In this document: piece by piece, positions 52,629 through 61,143 of the stretch
Numbering within the stretch: the stretch's first letter is position 1
Layout: each line of letters starts with the position of its first letter
Assembly: GCA_024742875.1 (NCBI GenBank)
Contig: JANSXP010000025.1
Location: forward strand, 1 to 64,000
Reading direction: 5' to 3'
DNA length: 64,000 bases
From: Planctomycetaceae bacterium
GTDB lineage: Bacteria > Planctomycetota > Planctomycetia > Planctomycetales > Planctomycetaceae
Made by a program: the position numbers and the translations under genes
Notes under the pieces: model-generated
Databases searched by the model: none
Told to the model about the DNA's origin: nothing
Seen by the model: the letters and a program-made list of their open reading frames with translations, nothing else

Positions 52629-55600
52629 ATGGACGCTCAGAAATATCAGCAGCTGCAGCAGGCATTTCTGGATCTGCGTGAACAGACGCCGGCAGACCAG
52701 AATCGCCTGCTGGCAGACTGGAAAACCAAAGACGCGGGAGCTGGTCAACAGCTGGAACAACTGCTGCGGGCCGATGCCGCGGCAGGCCCTGTGGACAAGC
52801 CGCTGGTGCAGCGTCGGCTGGAACACGAACCCACATGGGTTCCGGAAGCCACGACTGCCGCACAGCCTGAGCGGATTGGCCCCTGGAAAATCCTGCAGAA
52901 AATCGGCGAAGGCGGGCACGGTGTCGTCTATATGGCAGAGCAAACCAGCCCCATTCGTCGCCGCGTGGCCATCAAGCAGATCAAGCCGGGGATGGACTCG
53001 GGCACGATTCTCGCGCGTTTTGAGGCCGAACGTCAGGCGCTGGCCATGATGTCTCACCCTTCGATCGCCAATGTCATGGACGCCGGGACAGCAGAAACCG
53101 GGCAGCCCTATTTTGTGATGGAACTGGTTCATGGCGTGCCCATCGACCAGTTCTGTGATGAAAACAGTCTGAACCTCACGCAGCGACTCCAGCTGCTGAT
53201 GCAGGCATGCCGCGCCATTCATCACGCCCACCGCAAAGGCATCATCCACCGAGACATCAAGCCGGCCAATGTGCTGGTGACGGTGGACTCCGGAGAGCCC
53301 CTGGTCAAGATCATCGATTTTGGCATTGCCAAAGCGCTCCACATGCCGCTGACCGACCGCACGCTGTTCACTGAGTATGGCCAGATCGTCGGCACACTGG
53401 AATACATGAGCCCCGAACAGGCGCTGATGTCTCAGACGGGAATTGACGTTCGCAGCGATGTCTACGCGCTGGGCGTACTTCTGTACCTTCTGGTCACCGG
53501 AGAAACGCCGCTTTCCAAACAGCAGCTGCTGCAGGAGGGGATCTGGAAACTGAGGGAAACCATACGTGATATTGAGCCGGCCACGCCCAGCCTCCGTATG
53601 ACGAGCGGTTCCCGCGCCGGGCGCTGGAAAGATCATGCGCTGCCGGACTGGCACTCATCCGTGAAGGGTGATCTGGACTGGATTACGATGAAGGCGCTGG
53701 CCAAGGAGCCCGATCAGCGATACGACTCGACGGCCGATCTGGCGGCCGACGTGCAGCATTTTCTCAGCGGAGAGCCTGTCACGGCCCGGCCCCCCGGTTG
53801 GTTGTATCTGGCGAGAAAAACGGTTCGTCGTCACTGGATTGCAGCCGTCATCTCGACCGCCCTGCTGGTGTCGCTGCTGATTTCCACAATGGCCCTGTGG
53901 GTCGGCTACCGACGTTCTCAGGACAACCTTGGTCGAGCGCAGCAGCTGTCCGTGATCCTGGAAGACAAAGCGGCCGAACTGAATCAGGCGTTGTCTGCGG
54001 CGACAGAACAGAGAAGTCGGGCAAACCGAAACGCGGCCGCGCTGGCCGTTGTGGCCGACCGCCAGACCATCGAGTCAGCGTGGGCCGCCGGCCTTGCCGG
54101 TGATCTGGACTCGTGCACCCAACGACTGTCCCGCATCCCGCCGGATCGACGCGGTACGCTGTGGCAGATGACAGCAGACACAGCCCACCGCATGGCGCTG
54201 CCACAAATCAGAAGTCGTGACACAGGGGGGATTCGCACGGCCGATCGCAGCCTCGATGGTCGACAACTGATGACACTCTCCAGCAGCGGGCAGCTGCAAT
54301 CCCTGGCAGCCCCGGCGAACAGCCGAGCGACTGATCCCAGCCTGACGCAGCGATGGACGACGGCGCAATGGCAGCAGGATCGCAGCGCCACCACCTTCGG
54401 CCTGGGGTCCGGCGGCAGACTGCTGCTGGGACGATCCAACGAAGTCACACTGCTTTCCCTGAACACGGCCGATCAAAGCATGCAGTCCCACACGCTCGCT
54501 TTGCAGACCGGCGGTATTCGAGACATCGTCTGGTGGGAATCTGCACAGCAGTGGATTGTGTCCACGGGAGCCAACTGGCTGCACCTGGTTGACGCGAACG
54601 CCACCAGATCCGTTGAATCCCTGCAGCTGTCAGGTCGGATCGCCGGCGTGTTCCTGCTGGAGGGGCGGATCTGGGTGGCTGGCCTGGACGGCAGCGTGTT
54701 TGTGGTTCGCCCGGAAGACGGCTGGCATCAGGAATCGGTAAAACAGATGCAGCCGGGCGCCGGGCAGATCATCGCTGTGCAGCAGATGGGGGCAGACTTG
54801 ATTGTGGCAACCGCCAGGGGAACCGTTCTGCGGTATCAGCCGAACAGTGCGACGAAAGGATTCGAGCAGATCACTCAGCTGCCCGACTCGCTGCGCAGCG
54901 CACGTTTCACCGACGACGGATTTTTGGTCGTGAGCCTGACAGATGGGAGCATCGGACAGTATAGCGTGAATCAGGATGGCTTTCTGTCGCTGCTGCAGTT
55001 CCCGGAAGTCGTTCGCGACGTCATCCCCCTGAGTCAGGGGCACTACGCTGTTGTACAGGCCGACGGCGACATCTTTCTGTATTCCCATGCACAAAGACGG
55101 GCAGCCGAACGAACGCAGCAGCAGCTCGCCACCGCCGTGGATGGCGTGCCCATTTCCGCCGGTGGAGTGTCGGTCACGGCCACCAGCAGCGGGCAACTGC
55201 TTACCAGTGACCTGCAGACCGCGGCGGTGATTCGTCAGAAACGTGTCCACCAGGCAGAGATTTTCGAAATTGCAGCGCACGGTAATCGGGTGGCATCGAC
55301 CGGAGGCGATCAGCGACTGGTGATCAGCCGGCTGCCGGAGCTGGAGCAGATTCACGCGGCCCCGATCGCCTGGGGCGTTCGGGGAACCGCGTTTTCGCCT
55401 GACGGTAGCTGGCTGGCGGCGGCCGCTGAGCAGGCCAATCCCAGCCAGCTGCGCGAAGGCACACTTGATGTGTGGAACATGAAAACGCTGGAGCCACACG
55501 CCCGCCTTGCAGGACACACCAACTGGGTCATCCATCAGGCCTTTCACAGGCAGGGGGGGCAGCTTGTCACGCTGTCGGTCGACAACACGGCCCGACTGTG

Positions 55601-56018
55601 GTCCATTCCCAGCGGCGACTGTCTGCAGATCATCGACTTTTCCGGCTTTGCTCCCGGCAGCACCGTCTGCCCAGTCGATGATTGGCTGCTCATTGGACAC
55701 ACCGATGGCAGCGTGTCGGCCTGGCACACAGATTCCGGCGAGCTCATCGACTCGGTGACCGTTGCTCCCGACAGGATTGTGCATTTCGTCAAAGCGGGCG
55801 AACTTGTATTCGTGATCTCTTCGGGTGCGGCGGAGCTGATTCAGCTGGAAATGGCAACATCCAACCGGCTCTCCATGACCACACGGCTGCCGCTGCTGGC
55901 CGGAAAACCGCAGGCTGTCCGCATCTCTCCCGACCAATCGCTGGCAGTCCTGACATTCGGCAGTGGCCGTGCGCTGCAGCTGCCACTGCCTGCAGCAACA
56001 GGCGACGAGAGGCTCTGA
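52629..56018 (+). CDS. Membrane Ser/Thr protein kinase with extracytoplasmic WD40-like propeller
   Basis: 1129 residues from the ATG at 52629. The kinase domain spans ~84-375 with KIGEGGHGVVYMAE (P-loop), Lys116 (VAIKQIKP), HRDIKPANVL (207-216, catalytic Asp209), DFGIAK (230-235) and GTLEYMSPEQA. A membrane helix is at ~403-425 (WIAAVISTALLVSLLISTMA). The rest is a helical linker and a WD40-like propeller (GTAFSPDGSWLAAAAEQANP; LAGHTNWVIHQAFHRQGGQL; LVTLSVDNTARLWSIPSGDC). Hanks-type kinases of this layout are common in planctomycetes. It is third after an ECF sigma and a PQQ propeller, and converges with a second kinase gene only 28 bases away. Confidence 0.93.
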   Translation: MDAQKYQQLQQAFLDLREQTPADQNRLLADWKTKDAGAGQQLEQLLRADAAAGPVDKPLVQRRLEHEPTWVPEATTAAQPERIGPWKILQKIGEGGHGVVYMAEQTSPIRRRVAIKQIKPGMDSGTILARFEAERQALAMMSHPSIANVMDAGTAETGQPYFVMELVHGVPIDQFCDENSLNLTQRLQLLMQACRAIHHAHRKGIIHRDIKPANVLVTVDSGEPLVKIIDFGIAKALHMPLTDRTLFTEYGQIVGTLEYMSPEQALMSQTGIDVRSDVYALGVLLYLLVTGETPLSKQQLLQEGIWKLRETIRDIEPATPSLRMTSGSRAGRWKDHALPDWHSSVKGDLDWITMKALAKEPDQRYDSTADLAADVQHFLSGEPVTARPPGWLYLARKTVRRHWIAAVISTALLVSLLISTMALWVGYRRSQDNLGRAQQLSVILEDKAAELNQALSAATEQRSRANRNAAALAVVADRQTIESAWAAGLAGDLDSCTQRLSRIPPDRRGTLWQMTADTAHRMALPQIRSRDTGGIRTADRSLDGRQLMTLSSSGQLQSLAAPANSRATDPSLTQRWTTAQWQQDRSATTFGLGSGGRLLLGRSNEVTLLSLNTADQSMQSHTLALQTGGIRDIVWWESAQQWIVSTGANWLHLVDANATRSVESLQLSGRIAGVFLLEGRIWVAGLDGSVFVVRPEDGWHQESVKQMQPGAGQIIAVQQMGADLIVATARGTVLRYQPNSATKGFEQITQLPDSLRSARFTDDGFLVVSLTDGSIGQYSVNQDGFLSLLQFPEVVRDVIPLSQGHYAVVQADGDIFLYSHAQRRAAERTQQQLATAVDGVPISAGGVSVTATSSGQLLTSDLQTAAVIRQKRVHQAEIFEIAAHGNRVASTGGDQRLVISRLPELEQIHAAPIAWGVRGTAFSPDGSWLAAAAEQANPSQLREGTLDVWNMKTLEPHARLAGHTNWVIHQAFHRQGGQLVTLSVDNTARLWSIPSGDCLQIIDFSGFAPGSTVCPVDDWLLIGHTDGSVSAWHTDSGELIDSVTVAPDRIVHFVKAGELVFVISSGAAELIQLEMATSNRLSMTTRLPLLAGKPQAVRISPDQSLAVLTFGSGRALQLPLPAATGDERL

Positions 56019-56046
56019 ACTGGAATTCAGATCACGATGAGATTGC

Positions 56047-59000
56047 TCAGTGTCCGGTTCCCTGCTGCAGCAGGTCACGACAAATCGCTGACACGCGCTG
56101 GACCCGAGCGGTTTCCACACTCAGCGACGTTGGGGCCGCCTCCAGACGCCGAACCAAGTCAGCCGCTTCCGCTGATCGGTCACAAAGATGCAGGGTCATG
56201 GCAAGATACCACTGCTCCAGCCGACCAAAGCCCTGTGGCTCTGAGCGAGCCTGTTCCAGAACTTCCAGCGCTTCCGCATGATGCCCCTGAACGAACAACA
56301 ACAGTCCCCGGGTCGCCAGCAATCGACTGTCCGTTGTGGCCGCGTTGTCAGGCAGGCCAGCAATCAGATTCTCCGCTCGCTGAATCTGCTCAGTGGATGG
56401 AGCCGGCAGCGTAAGCAGCGTCCGCACGTGCGACACCTGACTGCGAATGCGTTCCGACTCCAACAACAGTGGGCTGCTCAGCAGCTGCTCGCCGGCCGCC
56501 AGCCCAGCCAGCCAGGTCGATCGGGCGGACTGTAAATCCGGAGGCTGTGCAACAAATTGAAAATCGCCAAAAGGAATCTGCCAGCGATGGCTCCACCGCG
56601 CCAGCGGCACATCCAGAGGAAAGCGTTCGCGCGAGTCATCCAGATGGTCACACAACCGCTGCCAGATCGGAAGGACAGCCGCACGCTCCCCCTGCTGCAG
56701 AGTCAGCGCGACTCGCTGAGTGAGCACGGCCGCCTGCCGAAATCGATATTCGTAAACGGCCGGATAATCGCTCACCAGCTGCTGCAGCCACTGGTCCGCC
56801 TCCGCCAGATCTGCCAGCGCCTCGGACACCTTGTCTGTCCTCTGGTGCAGCAGGCCATTGGCAAACAGCGCGAAGGACAGTAACGATCGGCGACGCGGCT
56901 CGTCCGGCTGACGCTCGACCAGTGCTCGACTGTCTCTCACAGCCGGCTCAAGCACTCGGCGAGCCTCATCCAGCTGCCCCTGTTGCCGCAGAGCCGAGCC
57001 GTAATTCACGAGGCTTTGCACACAATCGAACCCCACGGACTCCGGTATATCAACTTGTACCGCGAGCGTCTGCAGCTGAGCTGTGCCAGCAGCGAACCGC
57101 GCGAGTGCCTGATCGTGGCGACCCAGCACGCGATGCACGCTGGCGAGAGCCACCTGCGTGTTGGCGGCGAGCACTTCCACCGATGTGCGCTGCTCGTCTG
57201 GCAGTGGGAGCGTTGCCAATTCACTCAGCAGCACCTCACACTGCTCAAACGCCCCCTGTGCTGCTGCAGGCCGCTGCCAGGACTGCAGCAGTGTGCCACG
57301 AACCCACATCGCATACGCCAGCGACAGGGCAGAACGCGGATCGCTTACTTGCTGCTGCGGACCGATCTCCAGAATCTCGATGGCGCGCTGAATCTGGTCC
57401 TCAGCCGCCTGGCGATCTCCCAGCATGCCCCCGATTTCCGCCGAGCGAATCAGGGCCGTGGCAAACCGCAGCGAATCCCGGGAGTCCTGTCGCACGGGTC
57501 GCAGGAAGTCCTCGTAGAAGGTGACCGCACTGTTGAAGATCTCCTGACTGGCCTGCTGTTGATGGGGTATCTGCTGCAGACGCTCGCCCACCGCGGTGAG
57601 AGACTCCACCGCCGCAATCGCCCGCTGCAGATTGGCTTCCGCCGACGCACGTGCGGCTTCCGCCAGATCGCGTTCCTCAATGGCCATCCGTTCCATTCGC
57701 CGCGCTTCGTCGCGCTGAATCCGCAGATCGAACTCGCTCTCATTGGCCCGATTGGCTTCATGAATAACGGCCGACAGGCCCACCACAAACAGCACCACGG
57801 CCGCGAAGGTGGTGGCGGTCACGGCCGGATGCTTCCGCAGCCAGCGGACTCCCTTTTCTGTCGTTCGCACCGCGCGGGCAGAGATGGGTTCATCATTCAG
57901 GAAATGTCGCAGGTCGGCCGTCAGTGCGGCAGCGGATTCGTAACGCCGCGACGGTGTTTTCTCCAGACACTTCAGGCAGATTGTTTCGATGTCCCGGGGG
58001 ATGCGGGACTGCAATCGTCGCGGTGGCACAGGCAGCTCGTTTCTGACCTGATCCAGTGTGTCCAGCACCGTGGGACCGCGAAACGGCGCCCGGCCGGTCA
58101 GCAGTTCATAGAGAATGGCTCCCAGGGAATAAACGTCCTGCAGCGGGTCGGGCTCTGACTGCGCTGAGGCCTGTTCCGGGGCCATATAACTGGGGGTGCC
58201 CAGAATCTGTCCGGTCGCCGTCAGCTCGCTGCCGGCCTCCGCCATGTGAGCCAGTCCAAAGTCACCGATCTTGGTGCGGACTTCCGGGAAAGCGTGCGCT
58301 GTTCCGGCCTGCGTGGCCGACATGCGGATGGTCGTCGGAGAATCAATGTCGGGAGGTCGCCACACGAGCAGCACATTGGCGGGCTTCAGGTCGCGATGCA
58401 CAACGCCGCGTTCATGCGCATAGGCCATGGTTGTGGCCAGCTGTGCGGCCACTGTGGCTGCTTCCAGAGGTGGCAACGGGCGGCCGGCCAGCCAGTCTTT
58501 GAGTGTGCCGCCTTCCACATACTCCAGCGCCAAAAACGGCAGGCCTTCGTGCTCTCCAATTTCGTGAATCTGGACGATGGACGAATGCTGCAGCTGCGCG
58601 ACGGCGCGGGCCTCCTGCTCCAGCCGCGCCAAAGTCTCCCCGGTGGCGTGCGCTCCGGCGAGCAGCATCTTGAGAGCCACAATGCGATTGAGCTTTTGAT
58701 GCCGCGCCCGATAGACGAGCGCCATCCCGCCACGCCCCACCTCCTCCAGCAGTTCATAACCGGGCGGTGCACTGGCCAGCTGCAGCGTGGGGTCAGGACG
58801 GACCGAAGTCGATGGTCCGGTCACGGAAGTGAGGGAATCGGCCGTCGCGTTCACGAAAGAGACCCGGCTGGTTTCTTCTTCGATCGACTGGTGAACGAGA
58901 AACAGCCGTCGCAGTCGATCCTCCAGAGCGGGGAACCGCTGCAGAAAATCTTCCAGGCAGGCTCGTTGCCCATGTTGCTCGCGAACCAGGACTTCATGGT

Positions 59001-59139
59001 AGATCAGGTCCAGCACCGCGTCGGCGTCATCCGCCAGACGAGCATAGCCAGACAGTCGTTCGACCTGCAGCTGCCGACCGATCGACCAGGCTCGCCGCAG
59101 CTCAACGGCAAGGCTTTCGAGCAGTTCGGCGTCAGCCAT
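56047..59139 (-). CDS. Membrane Ser/Thr protein kinase with TPR-like extracytoplasmic domain
   Basis: The ATG at 59139 overlaps the sigma-factor stop by eight bases, giving 1030 residues. A short N-terminal region (ELLESLAVELRRAWSIGRQL) precedes the kinase domain at ~128-415: EVGRGGMALVYRAR, Lys157 in VALKML, HRDLKPANVL (248-257), DFGLAH (293-298) and GTPSYMAPEQA. A membrane helix is at ~438-459 (AVTATTFAAVVLFVVGLSAV). The C-terminal ~560 residues are helical repeats (coiled coil, then TPR-like arrays; QAAEDQIQRAIEILEIG, EARRVLEPAVRDSRALV). The gene follows its ECF sigma and is convergent with the other sigma-kinase module. Confidence 0.92.
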   Translation of the reverse strand: MADAELLESLAVELRRAWSIGRQLQVERLSGYARLADDADAVLDLIYHEVLVREQHGQRACLEDFLQRFPALEDRLRRLFLVHQSIEEETSRVSFVNATADSLTSVTGPSTSVRPDPTLQLASAPPGYELLEEVGRGGMALVYRARHQKLNRIVALKMLLAGAHATGETLARLEQEARAVAQLQHSSIVQIHEIGEHEGLPFLALEYVEGGTLKDWLAGRPLPPLEAATVAAQLATTMAYAHERGVVHRDLKPANVLLVWRPPDIDSPTTIRMSATQAGTAHAFPEVRTKIGDFGLAHMAEAGSELTATGQILGTPSYMAPEQASAQSEPDPLQDVYSLGAILYELLTGRAPFRGPTVLDTLDQVRNELPVPPRRLQSRIPRDIETICLKCLEKTPSRRYESAAALTADLRHFLNDEPISARAVRTTEKGVRWLRKHPAVTATTFAAVVLFVVGLSAVIHEANRANESEFDLRIQRDEARRMERMAIEERDLAEAARASAEANLQRAIAAVESLTAVGERLQQIPHQQQASQEIFNSAVTFYEDFLRPVRQDSRDSLRFATALIRSAEIGGMLGDRQAAEDQIQRAIEILEIGPQQQVSDPRSALSLAYAMWVRGTLLQSWQRPAAAQGAFEQCEVLLSELATLPLPDEQRTSVEVLAANTQVALASVHRVLGRHDQALARFAAGTAQLQTLAVQVDIPESVGFDCVQSLVNYGSALRQQGQLDEARRVLEPAVRDSRALVERQPDEPRRRSLLSFALFANGLLHQRTDKVSEALADLAEADQWLQQLVSDYPAVYEYRFRQAAVLTQRVALTLQQGERAAVLPIWQRLCDHLDDSRERFPLDVPLARWSHRWQIPFGDFQFVAQPPDLQSARSTWLAGLAAGEQLLSSPLLLESERIRSQVSHVRTLLTLPAPSTEQIQRAENLIAGLPDNAATTDSRLLATRGLLLFVQGHHAEALEVLEQARSEPQGFGRLEQWYLAMTLHLCDRSAEAADLVRRLEAAPTSLSVETARVQRVSAICRDLLQQGTGH

Positions 59140-59728
59140 CAGATGATTCCAGGCCGAGTTCTGCCGTGACACGATCCAGCGCGCGTGCCAGTTTCATTCT
59201 GAGCGTATTGCCGTTCTGCCCCAATGCCTCGCCAATCTCGTCCCAGCTCTGACCGTCCGAGCGACGCTGCATAATGATTCGCTCGCCATCTGCCAGCCGA
59301 TCGCGCACACGGTCCACAAGTTCACGGTTCACGACAATAGACTCCGGCCCCGGGCGATCCGCAGGCAGCGCCCGGGGGTAGCCGTGAGAATCTTCCATGG
59401 CCACATCGCGGCGGCTGTCGCGGCGTTCCGCCTGAGCATAGCGAGCCAGATCCACAATGCGATTTTTGGCCATCGTCACCAGCAGCCGCAGCATTTCTTC
59501 CGGCGTCTGCGGGTCATATTGTCCGGCCGCTGTGCGGACAAAAAAGCCCGCCAGCACAGACTGGCAGATGTCGACAGAGTCAACCATTCGACGCAGCCGT
59601 GAATCGGTCAGCCGCACCCGCACGACACGACGAATCTCCGGTTCGTACATACGCACCAGTTGTTCGGCAGCGGCGGGATCTCCGCCCCTGACCTGCGCAA
59701 ACAGGGTAGGGAATGGCTGGTCTGTCAT
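59132..59728 (-). CDS. ECF-family sigma factor co-encoded with a Ser/Thr kinase
   Basis: 198 residues from the ATG at 59728. Region 2 is AAEQLVRMYEPEIRRVVRVR, VDSVDICQSVLAGFFVRTAA and LLVTMAKNRIVDLARY. Region 4 is RVRDRLADGERIIMQRRSDG, SWDEIGEALGQNGNTLRMKL, a helix-turn-helix with the usual spacing. The VDSVDICQSV segment is typical of sigma factors found beside planctomycete kinases. Translation of the kinase begins inside the last codons, so the two are coupled. It is a different subtype from the ECF sigma at 50.4 kb. Confidence 0.9.
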   Translation of the reverse strand: MTDQPFPTLFAQVRGGDPAAAEQLVRMYEPEIRRVVRVRLTDSRLRRMVDSVDICQSVLAGFFVRTAAGQYDPQTPEEMLRLLVTMAKNRIVDLARYAQAERRDSRRDVAMEDSHGYPRALPADRPGPESIVVNRELVDRVRDRLADGERIIMQRRSDGQSWDEIGEALGQNGNTLRMKLARALDRVTAELGLESSDG

Positions 59729-59945
59729 GGGCCCGTCTTTCTGTGGCGCCGACGCAGACACACGTCCACCGGCCACGATAGGACGCATTTTTACCTGTTT
59801 CCCGAGGCGAACACACGTTCACGAAAAAAATTCTCCAATTCCTGTGCGATGCCTGCGGCGATTTCGTTGAACCTGGTGTGAGCATTCTGCTGACACCGGA
59901 ACTTTGGAAACACGGGCCGTGTTGACCAAATCACAGGAAGAATTC

Positions 59946-60734
59946 ATGAAGTTCAAATTTCGCACCGCGGTCGTCGCCTGCCTTTCGCTTGTTCTCACTC
60001 TCGGCAGCCGTTCATCCGCTCTGGCCACCGATCCGGATCACTGGGATCTGGCAATGGACTACACGACATCGATCAACCCCGCCTTCAACTTCTACGGTTC
60101 CGACTGTGAGATCTACTACATCGGCAACTTGCTGTTTGCCCGCAGTATGTGTGGCTCGTACGTGGCCAAAGTTCATCGGCAAGCCTACCCCAATCTGACA
60201 TATACCGTCATGTCGAGTCTGTTTGAGTGGGGCTCTCCCAATGCCGAACGGTGGTATGACGGCATCATTGAACAGCGATCTTATTCCAACAATCAGGGTA
60301 CGTTCGGAACGGTCTGTCTGACGAATCTGTGGAATATGTCACGCGGCGATATCCTCGTCTCCAAATACGACACCGGCAGCGCATCAGGGCACGTGATGAT
60401 GCTGGGGGATGTCTGGAGTTTTGGCGTGTTTCCACTGAACGGAGAAATCCCCGGCTTCAACCAGGCAGAGGTCAGCGTGGTCAGCATTCTTGACAGCACC
60501 AGTTCTCCACACGGTGACTACGACACGCGAAAAGGTGCCGAGGCGAACAACGCCGACGATCAGGGCATCGGCGCCGCCTTCATCTTGATCCTGACGGACC
60601 CCAATTCCGGCGAGATCATCGGCTGGACATGGTCGACCAGTGCCAGCACGATCTATCAGTGCACAGACCCAACAATGGAAGACACTTATCGGCCGTTGAT
60701 TGGAGGCTACATCTACGGCCCTGGCGTGAATTAA
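59946..60734 (+). CDS. Secreted protein with possible NlpC/P60-like cysteine-histidine pair
   Basis: 262 residues with AGGAAG before the ATG and a signal peptide (MKFKFRTAVVACLSLVLTLG SRSSALA). Mature features: SMCGSYVAKVHRQAYPNLTY with Cys69 at the head of a helix, and RGDILVSKYDTGSASGHVMM with His149 about 80 residues later. This spacing and the GDIL..GHVMML pattern recall papain-like NlpC/P60 and CHAP amidases that cut peptidoglycan or amides. The third catalytic residue is not clear and the family match is weak, so it stays a suggestion. It is divergent from the ECF sigma gene at 59.7 kb and ends in a terminator. Confidence 0.6.
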   Translation: MKFKFRTAVVACLSLVLTLGSRSSALATDPDHWDLAMDYTTSINPAFNFYGSDCEIYYIGNLLFARSMCGSYVAKVHRQAYPNLTYTVMSSLFEWGSPNAERWYDGIIEQRSYSNNQGTFGTVCLTNLWNMSRGDILVSKYDTGSASGHVMMLGDVWSFGVFPLNGEIPGFNQAEVSVVSILDSTSSPHGDYDTRKGAEANNADDQGIGAAFILILTDPNSGEIIGWTWSTSASTIYQCTDPTMEDTYRPLIGGYIYGPGVN

Positions 60735-61143
60735 ACAGCGTCCGTCGAACACGCAATCCGCAATTTCCACTCCCAGGGGATGCCGCTACGGCAATCCCCT
60801 TTTTCTGCGCTGCACAATCGCAACTTGCGCAAAACGACGGACCTGCTGCGGCCTTGATGCAAAACGTTCATCAAATGCGGGCAGACGAGCCCCTTTTTCA
60901 GAATATCTGGCGGTCACCCCCGGACGTCTGCGAGCAAAGGGACGTGGTTTGTCTGTGTTGCTGCGACGCAGTGAATCGCCGTCAAAACAGACCGAGAAGA
61001 TCAGGTTTCACAAGGTCACGCTGGACGGAAGACGGGGTCTGCCCATCCAGAGGATTGCGTTGACCACCTGAACATCTCTACACTGGCGAGTCACCGAATC
61101 GTAGAACGGAGCCGTTTATTTTATTCAACCTGGAGTCTGCACT
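60735..61143. other. Gap upstream of the subtilase gene
   Basis: Apart from the terminator at its left end there is no gene. The promoter of the subtilase should lie in the right half. A TTGACC hexamer is seen at about 61062-61067 but no properly spaced -10 element. The start at 61144 has GGAG eight bases upstream. Confidence 0.5.
60775..60804 (+). terminator. Rho-independent terminator
   Basis: AGGGGATGCCG pairs with CGGCAATCCCCT around the loop CTA, with one bulged base, and is followed by five T. It lies 40 bases after the stop of the secreted protein gene. Confidence 0.75.

Noticed and set aside
54630-56120. Minus-strand 496-codon frame across the end of the kinase/WD40 gene
   Set aside because: It overlaps the propeller coding sequence and has no recognisable motif.
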